A stretch of 20,549 nt of DNA from Hymenopellis radicata (lineage: Eukaryota; Basidiomycota; Agaricomycetes; Agaricales; Physalacriaceae): NCBI GenBank assembly GCA_015501595.1, contig JADNRX010000839.1, positions 1 to 20,549 on the forward strand. The letters are read 5' to 3'. Positions 18,326 to 20,549 of the stretch are shown one piece after another (position 1 is the first letter of the stretch; every line of letters starts with the position of its first letter). The notes under the pieces were generated by a model that saw only the letters and a program-made list of their open reading frames with translations, was not told the origin of the DNA and searched no databases. A program made the translations under genes and the position numbers.

Positions 18326-20549
18326 TCAACCCGAACCTAGGTCATACATGGCCTCAACACACTGGTAGAAGTCCTGCACCGCATCCGACCACACTTTCAA
18401 TTGCGTGTCATAGTTCTTGGACAATCCAAGAAGTGCACCCCACCAGAACAAGCCCAAAAGGACGGAAACAAGCCCGTGTTCTCCACCACACCGTAACGTT
18501 GCCATCTGCTCAGGCTTATACTCGGCGACAGGTAGAGACGACTTTGCCATACGACGTCGTAAGGGGTGTTGAATCCCGTTCCACCAATCGCGCCATCCTG
18601 TTCCGTACGTATCAATGTTTCTCACTTCCGGAGGCTTGTCGAAGTTCCTTTCAGCAAGCCACGGAATGAGTTCTTTCGGTCGTAGAGCGCTAAGAGGTAA
18701 CCGCTGCTGTTATTAACATCAGATCAAAGAAGATGAAACGGAAAAATGCGAACTTACCAATGGAACGCCATCCTGATTCATATCTACTTCAAGACGCTCG
18801 AAAGTCAGAACGAGACGATCCCAATCATCGCCCATAGCTCGACTGCGCATACCCAACGCCACCTCGATATACCAAGGAGGTACATTCTCCTTGTTGGAAC
18901 TTCGGCCGACTAGTGGAACCGGCTCTCGCATAGGAGCCCCTCGCTTCCGCTGAGAACGTCGACCCAATGAATCCTGGGACTCTTCGATTGAGTGTTGAGT
19001 CTCTGATAGCATACGGGGACGAGGAGTAGGACGAGGTACGGAGTGGGGGGTTTGAGAAGTGGGTGACACCAAGTCAGATGAGGGAAGTGGTGCGATGACT
19101 GGCGCTTTCTTTGCGGCGGCGGCTTTCTTTGTGGCGGCGGGTGCTTTTTTTGTGGTGGCGGCGGGCGCTTTCTTGGCAGCGGCGGCGGGCGCTTTCTTGG
19201 CAGCGGCGGTGGGCGCTTTCGTGGCAGTGGCGGCGGGCGCTTTCGTGGCAGTGGCGGCGGGCGCTTTCTTCACAACTTTTGGCGCAGCGGGCTTTTTACC
19301 CCTCTTTGCCCGAGAGGGAGGTAGTTCAGGTGGCGGGGTTGTCTCACCCATTAGACTTCCTCCAAGAACCACGTCAGAATCTGTAAGGCTTGATGGTGGA
19401 AGGGGGTCTTCGATGATAGCAGGTTTCAAGATACGGGGTTCGGGGTTCCACGCAGACGTTGTGAATGGAATGAACTTTGTCGCAGTGGTAGATGGCGGCA
19501 GAGAGATTGGTGTTGATTCCGTCCTAAGCAAGGAAAAAGGAAACGAGGAACGCTGTGCTGGGCGAGGTGAGGAGGGCAACGAGAACCAATTACCCTCCCG
19601 CGCAACAACAGGCGCCGGATTGTGTTCCGAAAATAATAATGGCGCAGGGGTGGACGACATGTCGGGAACTGGCTGTGCAGCGGTGCCGTCGAGATTTTTG
19701 ATGAAGTTGTCCATTTGTTCCAATTCGACCTGAGTCATAGACGATGCCCAATCAAAGTTGGACGAAGGAAGAGCTGATGGCGACGCAGGCTGCGGAGGTA
19801 ATGGACATATTGGTGAAGGAGAGGTCATAGATGACCCCGCTTGAGATGGTGATGAAGATTTAGGGAATGCGGGCGTCGGTGCCGGAGTCATAAATGACCT
19901 CGCTTGAGAGATCATGAATGGCAGAGAAGAGATGGGGGAAGTAGACAAGGGCACTGAAGTCATGGATGATTCCATGTTCGAAACGATGGGCCTGAGGCGG
20001 ATGAGGACGCGGAAGTCATGGATGATTCCATGGTCACGGATGATGGGAAAGAGACAGCGAGAGTAGACGATGACACCGAAGTCATGGATGATTCCATGTT
20101 CGGTAACGACGGGCCTGGGGTGGATGACGGCGCGGAAGTCATGCATGATTCCATGGTCGCAGATAGTGGAAAAGAGGCAGCGAAAGTAGACGATGACACC
20201 GAAGTCATGGATGATTCCACGTTCGGCAATGACGGGCCTGGGGTGGATGAGGGCGCGGAAGTCATGGATGATTCCATGGTCGCAGATGAGGGCGCGGACG
20301 TCGCGGATGATTCCATGTTCGCGGATGGTGGGAAAGAGACATCGGAAGTAGACGAGGGCACTGAAGTCATGGATGACTCCACATTCGGCAATGGTGGGCC
20401 TAAGGGTAGCTGTGAAACATTCACCATGAAGGGATCTGGCGCCCAGGAATCATTGTCGTTTTCATTGGAAGTGGACTGTTCATCCTGGCGGGTAGTGCCG
20501 GGACCAAGAACATCCAGTCCATCTTCCGTTTCAACTAGTCCAGTAAGTA
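18326..20549 (-). CDS. repeat-rich protein with Trp-rich C-terminal domain, 5' end outside window
   Basis: Minus-strand gene open to the window edge; an acceptor-like ACTAG just before 20534 suggests an upstream exon outside. The order of the protein is an acidic Asn/Asp-rich start, a Met-Glu-Ser-Ser-Met-Thr-Ser repeat array (20430-19960), a Pro/Ser-rich stretch, a Lys/Ala/Pro low-complexity tract (19275-19100), and KRGAPMREPVPLVGRSSNKE. Then comes NVPPWYIEVALGMRSRAMG and, after an intron (18757 to 18707 or 18704, tandem CAGCAG acceptor), PKELIPWLAERNFDKPPEV, GWRDWWNGIQHPLRRRM and GLVSVLLGLFWWG, ending DLGSG. The Trp-rich end resembles a domain I remember from multi-copy hypothetical proteins near Kyakuja/Dileera/Zisupton-type transposons in mushrooms; that link is unverified. 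A one-base deletion in one repeat unit (near 19977-19993) breaks the frame between the N-terminal array and the rest, so this copy may be dead or start internally. Confidence 0.7.
18704..18757 (-). other. intron with NAGNAG tandem acceptor
   Basis: The donor GTAAGT follows GVPL. The acceptor AACAGCAG allows either a 51- or a 54-base intron, both in frame; the choice adds or drops one Gln. Confidence 0.65.
19100..19275 (-). repeat. coding Lys/Ala/Pro repeat
   Basis: Seen on the minus strand as repeated AAAKKAP and ATATKAP units of about 8-9 codons, similar in composition to histone H1 tails. On the plus strand the same DNA reads as a long Ala/Gly/Phe frame, which is only its shadow. Confidence 0.8.
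19957..20400 (-). repeat. coding array of ESSMTS units with ~120-bp higher-order period
   Basis: The plus strand shows repeated GAAGTCATGGATGATTCCAT, about every 55-65 bases. Two alternating flanks (a Pro-Gly-Pro-Ser-Leu-Pro type and an Ala-Ser-Phe-Pro type) make a dimer unit of about 41 codons. One unit lost a base near 19977-19993. Confidence 0.8.

Noticed and set aside
19059..19733. 224-codon Ala/Phe/Gly-rich frame on the plus strand
   Set aside because: It is the antisense of the Lys/Ala/Pro and Ser/Pro-rich coding region of the terminal minus-strand gene.

Overview
The window looks like nuclear DNA of a mushroom-forming basidiomycete (Agaricomycetes). Introns are about 45-60 bases long with GT-AG ends. 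One gene carries a fungus-specific FunK1 kinase domain, and an oligopeptide transporter is cut into dozens of tiny exons. There are no bacterial-style operons, no ribosome binding sites, and no tRNA or rRNA that I could see. All gene models were spliced by eye, using conserved protein families and reading-frame consistency.

Left part (1-6119): the first 2 kb holds only broken minus-strand reading frames with a weak resemblance to a heterokaryon-incompatibility (HET) protein. A TATA box (2004-2010) then leads into a complete plus-strand OPT-family oligopeptide transporter (2052-6119). My model has 34 exons and 33 introns and a 2364-base coding sequence (787 residues) with no frame break. It needs exons of only 6, 4, 2 and 3 bases.

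Middle part (6120-11700): this is a graveyard with a few possible live genes. It holds a small two-exon minus-strand gene with its own TATA box (6709-7160) and a frameshifted plus-strand relic of the C-terminal half of an NADP-type glutamate dehydrogenase (7498-8036). It also holds a minus-strand NAD(P)-binding short-chain-dehydrogenase-like pseudogene with two stops and a damaged splice donor but no indels (8357-9286), a possible broken secreted-protein exon (10364-10489), and a 502-base MITE-like element with 21-base perfect terminal inverted repeats and an apparent 3-base target duplication (10690-11191).

Right part (11700-20549): a small basic multi-exon protein of unknown function lies on the plus strand (11725-12365). 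On the minus strand are a FunK1 protein kinase (12724-15147, frameshift near the C-terminus) and a hypothetical gene with several one-base frame breaks (15338-16141). A 2 kb non-coding block (16200-18300) holds hairpins, CTACGTA-rich palindromes, a ~25-base minisatellite and a ~38-base degenerate repeat. The last gene (18326 to the window edge, minus strand) encodes a long low-complexity protein with Ser/Thr/Met-rich and Lys/Ala/Pro-rich repeats and a Trp-rich C-terminal domain. That domain reminds me of multi-copy, transposon-associated genes of Agaricomycetes.

The genes do not form an evident pathway. The pattern of one intact housekeeping-type transporter next to relics, a MITE, a FunK1 kinase and repeat arrays suggests an accessory, fast-evolving region. 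Several frame breaks are single-base losses, some in homopolymers, so assembly error should be excluded before calling all of them real.
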